Shown: positions 1 to 6,702 of the stretch, piece after piece | Position numbering within the stretch: position 1 is the stretch's first letter | How the letters are laid out: each line of letters starts with the position of its first letter | Translations under genes and position numbers: made by a program | Assembly: GCA_045589035.1 (NCBI GenBank) | Contig: JAZNFJ010000025.1 | Coordinates: 1 to 17,279 of the forward strand | Reading direction: 5' to 3' | DNA: 17,279 nucleotides | Source: Avoscillospira sp045589035 | GTDB lineage: Bacteria; Bacillota; Clostridia; Oscillospirales; Oscillospiraceae | The notes under the pieces: model-generated | The model's input: only the letters and a program-made list of their open reading frames with translations | What the model was told of the DNA's origin: nothing | Database searches by the model: none

Positions 1-1137
1 GACATGACCAACGGCGAGCAGGTACTGGCAGCAGGCGGTGCAGAGCGTGTCGGCGCCGCCAAGAGCCTGTTTTACCATAAGAACAACAAGACGGGTGATA
101 GCGTTCGAGCAGAGGCCGTCTTCCCCACCCATAAGGAAGCCATCAGTAACATGCTGGAGCATCTGCTGGCAGGCTGCATCAAATCTCTGGAGGAAATCGC
201 CTGCGTTGGCTTTAAGGTTGTCCATGCCAAGGGTGTCACCGGTGTGCAGTATTTGACCGAAGATGTGCTGCAGGCTATGGCGGATTTTAATTCCGTCGCC
301 CCTGCCCACAATCCGCCCTATATTGCCGCCATCCGCCAGTTTCAGGCATTGATGCCCAATACACCTATGATTGGTTCCTTTGAAACGGCATTCCATGCCC
401 AGATGCCGCCGGAGGCCTACCTCTATCCCATTCCCATCGAGCTTTCCAAAAAGCATGCCATTCGCCGCTACGGCTTCCATGGTGCCTCTCTGGAATATCT
501 GTCCACCTGGACTGCCAAAAAGATGTGCCGTGAAGACCTGAAGCTGGTCTGCTGTCATCTGGGCGGCAGCGGCAGTCTGTGTGCTGTAAAGAACGGTATC
601 GGTGTGGACACCACCATGGGCATGGGCTTGCAGTGCGGTGTGCTGCAGAACAACCGCATCGGTGATATGGACCCCTATATCATCTTCCACCTGGTGGAAG
701 AATGCGGCATGAGCCTCAGCGAAGTCAAGACCATGCTCCAGACCAAGAGCGGTCTGTACGGTCTGTCCGGCGGTGTTTCCAACGACCTGCGCGATATTCA
801 GGAAGCTGCCGATGCAGGCAATGAGGACTGCAAGAATGCCGTGAAGGCCTATGCCTACGGCATTAAGAAATACATCGGTGCCTACACCGCTGCCATGGGC
901 GGCCTGGATGCCATTGTCTTCGGCGGCGGCATCGGCCGGAACAGCGCGGAGGTCCGTGCCGGATCTCTGGAAGGTCTTTCCTGCTTCGGTGTGGAACTGG
1001 ACGAAGAAAAAAACCGCAATGCCAAGGGCGGCGATGACATTTCCAGGGACGGAAGCCCTGTCCGGATCTTCATTGTAGATACCAACGAGGAGATCATCGT
1101 AGCAAGAAAAGCAAAAACGCTTTTGGAACAGAAGTAA
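1..1137 (+). CDS. Acetate kinase-family protein, 5'-truncated by the window edge
   Basis: This ASKHA-fold carboxylate kinase would interconvert acetyl phosphate plus ADP with acetate plus ATP in the cytoplasm. The reading frame is open to base 1, and the visible protein starts at the family's second strand (MTNGEQVLAAG). The usual N-terminal INSGSSSLK phosphate loop therefore lies upstream of the window, and the ATG at base 4 is probably internal. Numbering from that ATG, family landmarks are APAHNPP (99-105), FETAFH (126-131), RRYGFHG (154-160), HLGGSGS (185-191), NRIGDMDP (217-224), FGGGIG and the C-terminal TNEE. Three positions differ from canonical acetate kinase: the Arg of HRVVHGG is Lys71, the Asp of FDTAFH is Glu127, and the Asn of HLGNGAS is Gly188. 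The catalytic histidines (102, 159) and Arg218 are kept. The gene converges on the eut operon, whose PduL makes acetyl phosphate. Family membership is sure; activity and exact substrate are not. Confidence 0.85.
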   Translation, partial: DMTNGEQVLAAGGAERVGAAKSLFYHKNNKTGDSVRAEAVFPTHKEAISNMLEHLLAGCIKSLEEIACVGFKVVHAKGVTGVQYLTEDVLQAMADFNSVAPAHNPPYIAAIRQFQALMPNTPMIGSFETAFHAQMPPEAYLYPIPIELSKKHAIRRYGFHGASLEYLSTWTAKKMCREDLKLVCCHLGGSGSLCAVKNGIGVDTTMGMGLQCGVLQNNRIGDMDPYIIFHLVEECGMSLSEVKTMLQTKSGLYGLSGGVSNDLRDIQEAADAGNEDCKNAVKAYAYGIKKYIGAYTAAMGGLDAIVFGGGIGRNSAEVRAGSLEGLSCFGVELDEEKNRNAKGGDDISRDGSPVRIFIVDTNEEIIVARKAKTLLEQK

Positions 1138-1145
1138 GATGCACA

Positions 1146-1182
1146 GAAAAGAGACGTGTCACTCCGACACGCCTCTTTTTTC
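1146..1182. terminator. Bidirectional terminator between the acetate kinase gene and eutH
   Basis: The arms GAGACGTGTC (1151-1160) and GACACGCCTC (1166-1175) pair with one A-C mismatch around a 5-base loop. On the plus strand a run of T follows, the typical form of an intrinsic terminator. On the minus strand the run is CTCTTTTC, shorter but usable, so the same hairpin can end the eut transcript. The left arm contains the last bases of the eutH stop codon (1159-1161). Confidence 0.8.
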
Positions 1183-2244
1183 GTTTTTCACCAAAAGCAT
1201 TGCCACGGCAACGGCGCTGATGCCGGAGATCAGCTTTGCCACGATCATGGGCACCAGCATTTCCGGTGCAAAGCCGGCTGTAAAACCCAGATGATCGCCA
1301 AAGACAAAGGCTGCCGATACGGCAAAGGCCATATTCAGAATTTTGCCTCTCGCATCCATGTCCTTGAGCATACCAAACATGGGAATAGAGTTCGCCAAGG
1401 TTGCCACCATACCGGCAGCAGCAACTTCATTCATGTCCAGCAGCCCGCCAAGCTTCATGAGAGGCTTGCGAAAAACTTTTGTGATGACATAGACCAGAGG
1501 GAATGCACCGGCCAGAACCAAGGCAATGGTGCCAACGACTTCGTATCCCTCTGACAGAGGTGCCATGCCGGGAATAATGACAAGTCCGGTGAGGGACTCC
1601 GCAAGTGCGGCGATCAGACCTACCGTAATCACAGCTGTCACAAGCCAGCCAAAGACCGTGAAGCCCTTGATCATGGCCCGCTCCGCTTTCCACAGACCCA
1701 ATGCAATCAGCACAGCAAACAAGACCACCGGCAGCAAATTTTTGCAGATCATCAAAACCGGAAACCCTGCCACCAAGCCGCCTACAAAAGAGCCAAGGGG
1801 CACGGTGATGATACCGGCCAGAACACCCTGGGCCAGATATTTGCGGTCCTCCTTCTGAATGATACCCAGAGAAACCGGAATGGTAAACACAATCGCAGCA
1901 CCAAGCATAGCGCCCACGATGGTACCGCCAAACAGACCGGCCTCACGGCTTTCCGCCATTTCCAATGCCAGGGTCGCACCGCCCATATCGCAGGCCAGAA
2001 TAGAGCCGGGGAACATGCCGGGATCTGCACCAAACAGTCGGAACACCGGCACCACCACAGGCCGAAGCACCGATGCCAGTACAGGCGCCAGGCTGATAAT
2101 ACCCAACATAGACAAGGCCAGGGTACCAATGGCCATGATGCCGTTTTCAAATTCCTGACCCAAACCAAGACGGTTACCCAGGATCCGGTCCACTGCGGCA
2201 ATCACAGCAAATATCGTCATCAGGTATATAATAAATTCACTCAA
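1159..2244 (-). CDS. eutH: Ethanolamine permease EutH
   Basis: This is an integral membrane transporter for ethanolamine uptake, and the last gene of the eut operon. The 361-residue protein is hydrophobic throughout, with about ten predicted membrane stretches. It follows EutH closely: DRILGNRLGLGQEFENGI near the start, ACDMGGATLALE near residue 84, and a conserved C-terminal block AAAGMVATLANSIPMFGM followed by FGDHLGFTAGFAPEM. The E. coli protein is about 408 residues, so this one is compact, lacking part of an N-terminal loop and the polar tail. The start is a TTG at 2244, chosen because it gives the family N-terminus (MSEFIIYLMTIFAVIAAVDRIL) and has GGAGG at 2253-2257, eight bases upstream; no in-frame ATG fits. 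A 59-base gap separates it from eutN. The gene ends inside the shared terminator. Confidence 0.95.
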   Translation of the reverse strand: MSEFIIYLMTIFAVIAAVDRILGNRLGLGQEFENGIMAIGTLALSMLGIISLAPVLASVLRPVVVPVFRLFGADPGMFPGSILACDMGGATLALEMAESREAGLFGGTIVGAMLGAAIVFTIPVSLGIIQKEDRKYLAQGVLAGIITVPLGSFVGGLVAGFPVLMICKNLLPVVLFAVLIALGLWKAERAMIKGFTVFGWLVTAVITVGLIAALAESLTGLVIIPGMAPLSEGYEVVGTIALVLAGAFPLVYVITKVFRKPLMKLGGLLDMNEVAAAGMVATLANSIPMFGMLKDMDARGKILNMAFAVSAAFVFGDHLGFTAGFAPEMLVPMIVAKLISGISAVAVAMLLVKNEKRGVSE

Positions 2245-2252
2245 AGAGCTTT

Positions 2253-2257
2253 CCTCC
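2253..2257 (-). promoter_or_regulatory. Ribosome binding site that fixes the eutH TTG start
   Basis: On the minus strand GGAGG lies eight bases before the TTG at 2244. This supports the rare start codon that gives the family N-terminus. Confidence 0.75.
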
Positions 2258-2303
2258 CAAGGTCAAAAATCCCCATGATTTCCACATGCAGAAAGACACT
2301 TTT

Positions 2304-2540
2304 CTATCCGCTGTTCGCATCCAGAATACCTACTACCGCTGCATCACAGGGCAAATCCGGATTTCCGGCTCTGGCAGAGGAGCCGGTGGTTACCAGCACC
2401 CTGTCCCCTATTCCGGCACCGACCAGGTCTGCTGCCACCGCCTTTTTGCCGTCAAACTCCACAACCAGAAAGGTCTGTCCCCGCAGGGCATCGCACTTTT
2501 TGGTCGCCCAGAGATTGCCTGTTACGGTCGCCAATATCAC
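2304..2540 (-). CDS. eutN: Microcompartment vertex protein EutN (BMC-P pentamer)
   Basis: This small shell protein of the CcmL/EutN family forms pentamers that cap the vertices of the polyhedral microcompartment. The 78-residue product starts MILATVTGNLWATKKCDALRG, the classic N-terminus of the family. It continues through FLVVEF and AADLVGAGIGDRVLVTTGSSAR to the C-terminal AAVVGILD. It is a little shorter than E. coli EutN (95 residues) but complete. The start is a GTG at 2540, overlapping the stop of the upstream gene as GTGA. GGAGGG at 2550-2555, nine bases upstream, supports it. The same frame stays open to 2771, but that extension has no family similarity and lies over the preceding gene. 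It is the only pentamer gene in the window and would be needed to close the shell. Confidence 0.92.
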   Translation of the reverse strand: MILATVTGNLWATKKCDALRGQTFLVVEFDGKKAVAADLVGAGIGDRVLVTTGSSARAGNPDLPCDAAVVGILDANSG

Positions 2541-2986
2541 GGTTCTCTTCCCTCCAGAATATCTTTTGCAAGGGGTGTCAGACGGCTGCCCTGCGGCGGG
2601 TGTTCTCCCCTCTGCCGCAAAAGCCTTGCCTCTTGCGCTGTAATGAGGTTTTTTTCCTGTCCCAGAACACCGACACCAAGCTGTTTTAAATGCTGCTCTG
2701 TGGCTGTCAGTTCCCGGCAAAGCAGTCTGCCATGGGCGGCCTTGTGATGCCGCTGATGGGGCCAGAGCCACACAGGCTTTCCTTCCAGTAATGCTTCACA
2801 CACGATTTCATCAGGCATATGCAGCAGCTGTCCGGGAGAAAGAACGCCCAATACCACCGCTTCATAGGGTTTTTCTTTTACATAATTATAATTATGGTAA
2901 TCTGGTTGTTCGCCAATCAGGTAGGCTCGCGGCTTGTGTTGATCCATGCGTTCCAGGACCGCCTGGGTCAATTCCTCCAAATTCAT
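2537..2986 (-). CDS. Small conserved ethanolamine-utilization protein of unknown function (TIGR02536-like)
   Basis: I recognise this 149-residue protein as the kind found between the phosphotransacylase and eutN in Firmicute eut operons and absent from proteobacterial ones. The family assignment is from memory and its biochemical role is unknown. The N-terminus (MNLEELTQAVLERM) is an amphipathic helix resembling peptides that pack enzymes into microcompartments, followed by a polar linker. The middle, AYLIGEQP at 21-28 and VVLGVLSPGQLLHMPDE at 44-60, has the alternating strand and helix look of a small alpha/beta fold with a glycine-rich turn. The C-terminus ends RLTPLAKDIL (135-144), similar to a TPxAxD motif also present near the start of the EutT-like protein. 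The ATG overlaps the pduL stop (ATGA), and its ribosome site is weak, so it is probably translated by coupling. Cargo or assembly factor is a guess. Confidence 0.75.
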   Translation of the reverse strand: MNLEELTQAVLERMDQHKPRAYLIGEQPDYHNYNYVKEKPYEAVVLGVLSPGQLLHMPDEIVCEALLEGKPVWLWPHQRHHKAAHGRLLCRELTATEQHLKQLGVGVLGQEKNLITAQEARLLRQRGEHPPQGSRLTPLAKDILEGREP

Positions 2987-3588
2987 TGTAGAATCATCCC
3001 TAAGTCGCCCTTTTTGAACCCACAGGCATTGGCTTCATCATAATCCAGATGGGCATAGGTGCGAAAATCGGGACTGACCCGCACGGCAACCTGTTCCAGC
3101 ACCATTGGTCTGTCTGTCAAGGTCCGCAGCCGCACCACTGCACCATGCTTCACACCTTGTAAAGCCGCATCTTCCGGCGTCATGTGGATATGCCGCTGGG
3201 CGACCATAGCCCCCTGCTGCAGTTCCACTGTCCCCTTTTCACCGATGAGGGTAATGGGCGCAGATCCTTTTACATCGCCGGACAGGCGGACAGGCGGCTT
3301 AATACCAAGAGAAACCGCATCGGTCAGAGACAGCTCTACCTGTGCTTCTTTGCGGCAAGGGCCAAGCACTGCCACATGCTTGATCTCACCTTTTGGGGTG
3401 CGAAGTGTCACCCGTTCCTGTGCCAGATACTGCCCCGGCTGTGAAAGAGGCCGTGAGGGTGTCAGATCGTGGCCGAAGAGAGTTTCCGCCTGTTCCCTTG
3501 TCACATGGGCATGGCGGCCGGATGCTTCCAGTTCCACAAAAAGCCGCCGCTGCAGCTGCTCCGTCAGTTTTTCAAGGCTTCTCTCCAT
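2983..3588 (-). CDS. pduL: PduL-type phosphate acyltransferase (phosphotransacetylase)
   Basis: PduL transfers the acyl group of acetyl-CoA to phosphate, giving acetyl phosphate and free CoA. In a eut microcompartment this recycles CoA for EutE. The 201-residue protein has the two PduL domains with their zinc-binding histidines visible: GRHAHVT (His26, His28), RHIHM (His133, His135) and AHLDYDEANACGF (His180). LSQPGQYLAQERVTL and LSGDVKGSAPITL are further family blocks. It is unrelated to the Pta/EutD enzyme of enteric eut operons. The first ~17 residues (MERSLEKLTEQLQRRLF) form an amphipathic helix, like the encapsulation peptides of this family. The ATG at 3588 lies 17 bases inside the upstream gene and has AGGAG seven bases before it. 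The gene overlaps the next one by four bases. Confidence 0.93.
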   Translation of the reverse strand: MERSLEKLTEQLQRRLFVELEASGRHAHVTREQAETLFGHDLTPSRPLSQPGQYLAQERVTLRTPKGEIKHVAVLGPCRKEAQVELSLTDAVSLGIKPPVRLSGDVKGSAPITLIGEKGTVELQQGAMVAQRHIHMTPEDAALQGVKHGAVVRLRTLTDRPMVLEQVAVRVSPDFRTYAHLDYDEANACGFKKGDLGMILQ

Positions 3589-4261
3589 GGCTGCTCTCCT
3601 TTTTGATGCGTATCATAAGAATCCAGACCAGGCTGCTCATACGGTTGAGCACCTGAATCAAATCTGTTCGCTGCCCAAAGGCGCGGCAGGCTGCAATTTC
3701 CGTCTGCCGCACCATGGTGCGCAGACAGTTGAGCCGCAAAAGCATGGGATCATCTTCAAACCGGGGCATAAAATGAGGCTGATCATAATACTTCTGGGGA
3801 AAATGGCTGTGGGCACGAAGTTCATCGGCAGTCAGTCCGCAGATCGGTTTCTCCTCCCATGGCTCATCCAGAACATCACACCGCATGATCTGCCGGGATA
3901 CCTCCAGAAGTTCCTCCAGATTTGACCGCAATTCCCCCTGCGCCATCCTGCCGCAAAGGAGAATCTCCGCCTGCAGATTGTCCATCAGCCCTCGAAAGAT
4001 GATCCGCGGATGCTCCTTGGGTACCAAAACATCTGGTTTCAGGTGGGTCATCCGTTCCGGCTTCTTTTCCATGCGAACACCGCCGGAGGTTTTATAATAG
4101 CGGGGTTTCGCCTGCTCTGCCGGCAGGATCTCCACCCCGTCAGACTGCAGCCAATCTCTGGCAGAGGGAGTCAGAATATCCCCCTGCGCCAGATAGAACA
4201 CCCGTCTTCCGTCCTTTACACGGACATTGGCTTTGGCATCTTCTGCCGTAAAGACTGCCAT
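3572..4261 (-). CDS. eutT: EutT-like ATP:cob(I)alamin adenosyltransferase
   Basis: This protein would make adenosylcobalamin, the cofactor of EutBC, from cobalamin and ATP. Of its 229 residues, 67-74 read KPERMTHL and 84-91 read HPRIIFRG; with the following helix bundle (residues ~90-220) these are the signature of the EutT/PduO-like adenosyltransferase group. The N-terminal ~45 residues carry a separate small motif, DILTPSARDWL. Salmonella EutT has an HX11CCX2C motif that holds Fe(II). No CC pair or CxxC is present here, which matches the metal-independent Listeria-type EutT. The start overlaps the eutM stop as TGATG. The gene overlaps pduL by 17 bases. In several Firmicutes eutT sits early in the operon; here it follows the shell gene eutM. 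Confidence 0.82.
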   Translation of the reverse strand: MAVFTAEDAKANVRVKDGRRVFYLAQGDILTPSARDWLQSDGVEILPAEQAKPRYYKTSGGVRMEKKPERMTHLKPDVLVPKEHPRIIFRGLMDNLQAEILLCGRMAQGELRSNLEELLEVSRQIMRCDVLDEPWEEKPICGLTADELRAHSHFPQKYYDQPHFMPRFEDDPMLLRLNCLRTMVRQTEIAACRAFGQRTDLIQVLNRMSSLVWILMIRIKKESSHGEKP

Positions 4262-4572
4262 CAGGCCTCACTGCCGCCGGCCTTCTGACCTTGGCGACCC
4301 TTGGGCAGGATGGCATCCACTTCCATGTGGGGTCTGGGGATCACATGGACAGAAACCAGTTCGCCAACCTTTTCCGCTGCAGCCGCACCGGCATCGGTGG
4401 CCGCCTTGACGGCACCCACATCGCCGCGCACCATCACAGTCACCAGACCGCCGCCGACCTGTTCCTTTCCCACCAGATTGACATTGGCAGACTTCACCAT
4501 GGCATCTGCCGCTTCAATGGCACCAACCAGACCTTTGGTTTCCACCATACCCAACGCATTGGTATTGATCAT
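4261..4572 (-). CDS. eutM: Major hexameric shell protein EutM (BMC-H)
   Basis: This single BMC-domain protein (103 residues) forms hexamers that tile the facets of the microcompartment shell. The sequence is textbook: ALGMVETKGLVGAIEAADAM at the start, VGGGLVTVMVRGDVGAVKAA in the middle (the pore-loop side), and VHVIPRPH at the end of the domain. A basic, glycine-rich tail of about 20 residues follows. It is the only BMC-H gene in the window, so it probably supplies most of the shell. The ATG at 4572 has AGGAG upstream and sits 23 bases after eutE, the largest gap in the upper part of the operon. The stop overlaps the start of the eutT-like gene. In some Firmicute operons the same gene is called eutK. 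Confidence 0.96.
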   Translation of the reverse strand: MINTNALGMVETKGLVGAIEAADAMVKSANVNLVGKEQVGGGLVTVMVRGDVGAVKAATDAGAAAAEKVGELVSVHVIPRPHMEVDAILPKGRQGQKAGGSEA

Positions 4573-4595
4573 AACAAACTACTCCTTTATATTCG

Positions 4596-6035
4596 TTAAT
4601 GCAATCTCTGCAGCAGCCGTTCCATGAGCCGCTCCAGCAGTTCTTCCTCTACAGGTTCTTTGGTAGTATGCGCAATGGCGGCTTCCTTATGCCCCCATGC
4701 CACACGGCGAATGTTGATGAGATCCATGGGGCCAATATTATTACTGGAGGAACTGCCACCAACGGCACCGCAGCCCAAAGTCAAAGCAGGAAACAGCCCT
4801 GTGGTTTCCCCAATACCGCCCAATGCAGCCGGAGTATTGACCAGAAACCGGGAAACCGGCACCTTCCGCGCAAATCGTTCAATGACCCCTTCATCCTTTG
4901 CATGAATGGAGAAGGTATGACCGCTGCCCTCATGCTCCAGAATGGCGCAGCTGAGAGAAAGCGCTTCATTTTCATTTTCCACACGGTAAAGTCCCAGCAC
5001 CGGGCACAGCTTTTCCATGGAATAGGGAAATTTTGCACCGGCTCCGGTTTCCCGGGCAGCCAGAACTCTGGCAGCCTGTGCCTGACCGGAGAGTCCTGCC
5101 ATTTTTGCGATCTCCCCCGCCGTCTTGCCGACGATCTGGGGGTTCATGGTGCCATTGCCCCGGAAGAGCATGGCAGCCAGTTTCTTAGACTCCTCGTCCG
5201 TGAGGATATACACACCCTGCCGGAGAAGTTCTTTCTCCGCTTCTTCTGCAAATCCCCGCTCCAGAATGATACTCTGCTCTGAAGCACAGATCACACCGTT
5301 GTCAAAGGTCTTGGAGCGGATCACATCAGCAACCGCCTGCTTCAGATCACAGGTGGGATGGAAATAGGAAGGTCCGTTGCCTGCGCCCACACCGATGGCG
5401 GGTGTACCGGAAGAATAGGCCGAGCGCACCATAGCACTGCCGCCGGTTGCCAAAATCAGCTTCACCTTCGGGTGCTTCATCAGTTCCTCCACCGCCTGCA
5501 TGGTGGGCAGACTGATACAGCCAATGGCACCTCTGGGGCAGCCGGCAGCTTCCGCTGCCTGCGCCAACAGTTCCGCCGCTCTTAAGGAGCATTTTTTCGC
5601 ACCGGGATGGGGTGACAGTACAATGGCATTGCCGCCTTTCAGAGCGATCATAGCCTTATAAATCACCGTGGAGGTAGGATTGGTGGAAGGCGCAATACCG
5701 GCAATGACACCCACCGGCACCGCCACATCCCAGACCTGTTTTTCCCGGTCTTTCCGCAGAATGCCCACGGTTTTCTGATCGCGGATGGCTTCCCAGAGCC
5801 GGTGGGATGCAAAGCGGTTCTTTACAATTTTATCCTGCACATTGCCAAAACCCGTTTCCTCCACCGCCATGGATGCCAGTTCCGTCGCATAATCGGCAGC
5901 TGTTTTTGCCATGGCTTCCACGATTCGGTCGATGGCTTGCTGATCCATGGTGCAGAGGACTTTCTGCGCTTCTGCCGCCGCTTCCACCAGATCACGAACC
6001 TGCTGCCGGCTCATCAGATCTTTTGACAGTTCCAT
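4596..6035 (-). CDS. eutE: CoA-acylating acetaldehyde dehydrogenase EutE
   Basis: EutE oxidises acetaldehyde to acetyl-CoA with NAD+ and CoA inside the microcompartment. The 479-residue protein has the aldehyde dehydrogenase fold. The substrate and cofactor blocks are VPVGVIAGIAPSTNPTST (107-124) and ILATGGSAMVRSAYSSG (194-210). The catalytic cysteine is Cys250 in FDNGVICASEQS. The C-terminus carries the family GGSSSSNNIGPMDLINIRRVAWG block. An N-terminal helix (about residues 8-27, RQQVRDLVEAAAEAQKVL) precedes the core and may target the enzyme to the shell. The length matches E. coli EutE (about 467). The ATG follows the eutL stop directly with no spacer; GGAGG lies seven bases upstream within eutL. 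Its NADH must be re-oxidised, which the EutG-like enzyme of the same operon can do. Confidence 0.95.
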   Translation of the reverse strand: MELSKDLMSRQQVRDLVEAAAEAQKVLCTMDQQAIDRIVEAMAKTAADYATELASMAVEETGFGNVQDKIVKNRFASHRLWEAIRDQKTVGILRKDREKQVWDVAVPVGVIAGIAPSTNPTSTVIYKAMIALKGGNAIVLSPHPGAKKCSLRAAELLAQAAEAAGCPRGAIGCISLPTMQAVEELMKHPKVKLILATGGSAMVRSAYSSGTPAIGVGAGNGPSYFHPTCDLKQAVADVIRSKTFDNGVICASEQSIILERGFAEEAEKELLRQGVYILTDEESKKLAAMLFRGNGTMNPQIVGKTAGEIAKMAGLSGQAQAARVLAARETGAGAKFPYSMEKLCPVLGLYRVENENEALSLSCAILEHEGSGHTFSIHAKDEGVIERFARKVPVSRFLVNTPAALGGIGETTGLFPALTLGCGAVGGSSSSNNIGPMDLINIRRVAWGHKEAAIAHTTKEPVEEELLERLMERLLQRLH

Positions 6036-6698
6036 TTACATTCCTCCCAAATCCATTGGTCTGGCTGCAACCTCCCGCACGGTCTGCGCAAAGGCATCGC
6101 AGGCAGCCTGACAGGCACTCTGGGTACCCGTCAGAAGGCCACCGGAGAAGTTGGTTTCCGTAGGCGGAGCAAAAAATTCCATCAATTCCACATCCGATGC
6201 TTTCAGGGCCGCATCCAGTCCCTGTATGGCCTCCACCGGCGGTGCAACCAGATAGGCAATGGCCTGTCCCACCGGAACTTTTGCCATCTGGGCAAGATAG
6301 GAGCCGGTTCTGGACACACAGTGGGCCAGATAGACCACATCTTCCGCCTCGTTAGCAGTGCGGAAACCGGCTCCGCTATTGAGGAAGGCTTCCGCTCCGC
6401 GAAGTCCGCTTGCCACCTCCGCCGGGGTAGGCCCTGCCAGAACACCGATGACTTCACCTGCCAATGCCGTGGAAGCATTGGCAGCTCCGGCATAGAGGCT
6501 TCTGGCATAGACCACCTCCACATTGGATACTTTGGTGGCTTCGTCCAATGCCATATAGGTCATATCATCACTGTCCGTGGAGATCAGACCAATGGCGCGA
6601 TAGTGATTGGGAATCCCCAATGCCCTTGCAAGTCCCGGACTGAGATTGGGAATCAGCCGCAGGGTCAGGATTTCCACCGGTAAAACGCGTCCTGTCAT
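6036..6698 (-). CDS. eutL: Trimeric tandem-BMC shell protein EutL (BMC-T)
   Basis: EutL is two fused, circularly permuted BMC domains; trimers form pseudohexameric tiles with a gated pore through the shell. The 220-residue protein starts LPVEILTLRLIPNLSPGLARALG, the EutL hallmark. It continues with IGLISTDSDDMTYMALDEATK and VEVVYARSLYAGAANASTALAGEVIGVLAGPTPAEVASGL. The second domain has FLNSGAGFRTANEAEDVVYLAHCVSRTGSYLA and ends near FFAPPTETNFSGGLLTG. The length agrees with E. coli EutL (219). Four bases separate it from eutC, and AGGTGA at the eutC stop serves as its ribosome site. It is the only BMC-T gene here. Confidence 0.96.
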   Translation of the reverse strand: MTGRVLPVEILTLRLIPNLSPGLARALGIPNHYRAIGLISTDSDDMTYMALDEATKVSNVEVVYARSLYAGAANASTALAGEVIGVLAGPTPAEVASGLRGAEAFLNSGAGFRTANEAEDVVYLAHCVSRTGSYLAQMAKVPVGQAIAYLVAPPVEAIQGLDAALKASDVELMEFFAPPTETNFSGGLLTGTQSACQAACDAFAQTVREVAARPMDLGGM

Positions 6699-6702
6699 AC
6701 CA

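Noticed and set aside
2237..2287. Sixteen-codon frame between eutN and eutH that ends overlapping the eutH start
   Set aside because: The stop overlaps the eutH TTG, so a leader peptide is thinkable, but I see no ribosome site for it and the length is within chance.
2541..2771. N-terminal extension of eutN
   Set aside because: It lies over the preceding conserved gene, and the pentamer domain begins exactly at the GTG at 2540.
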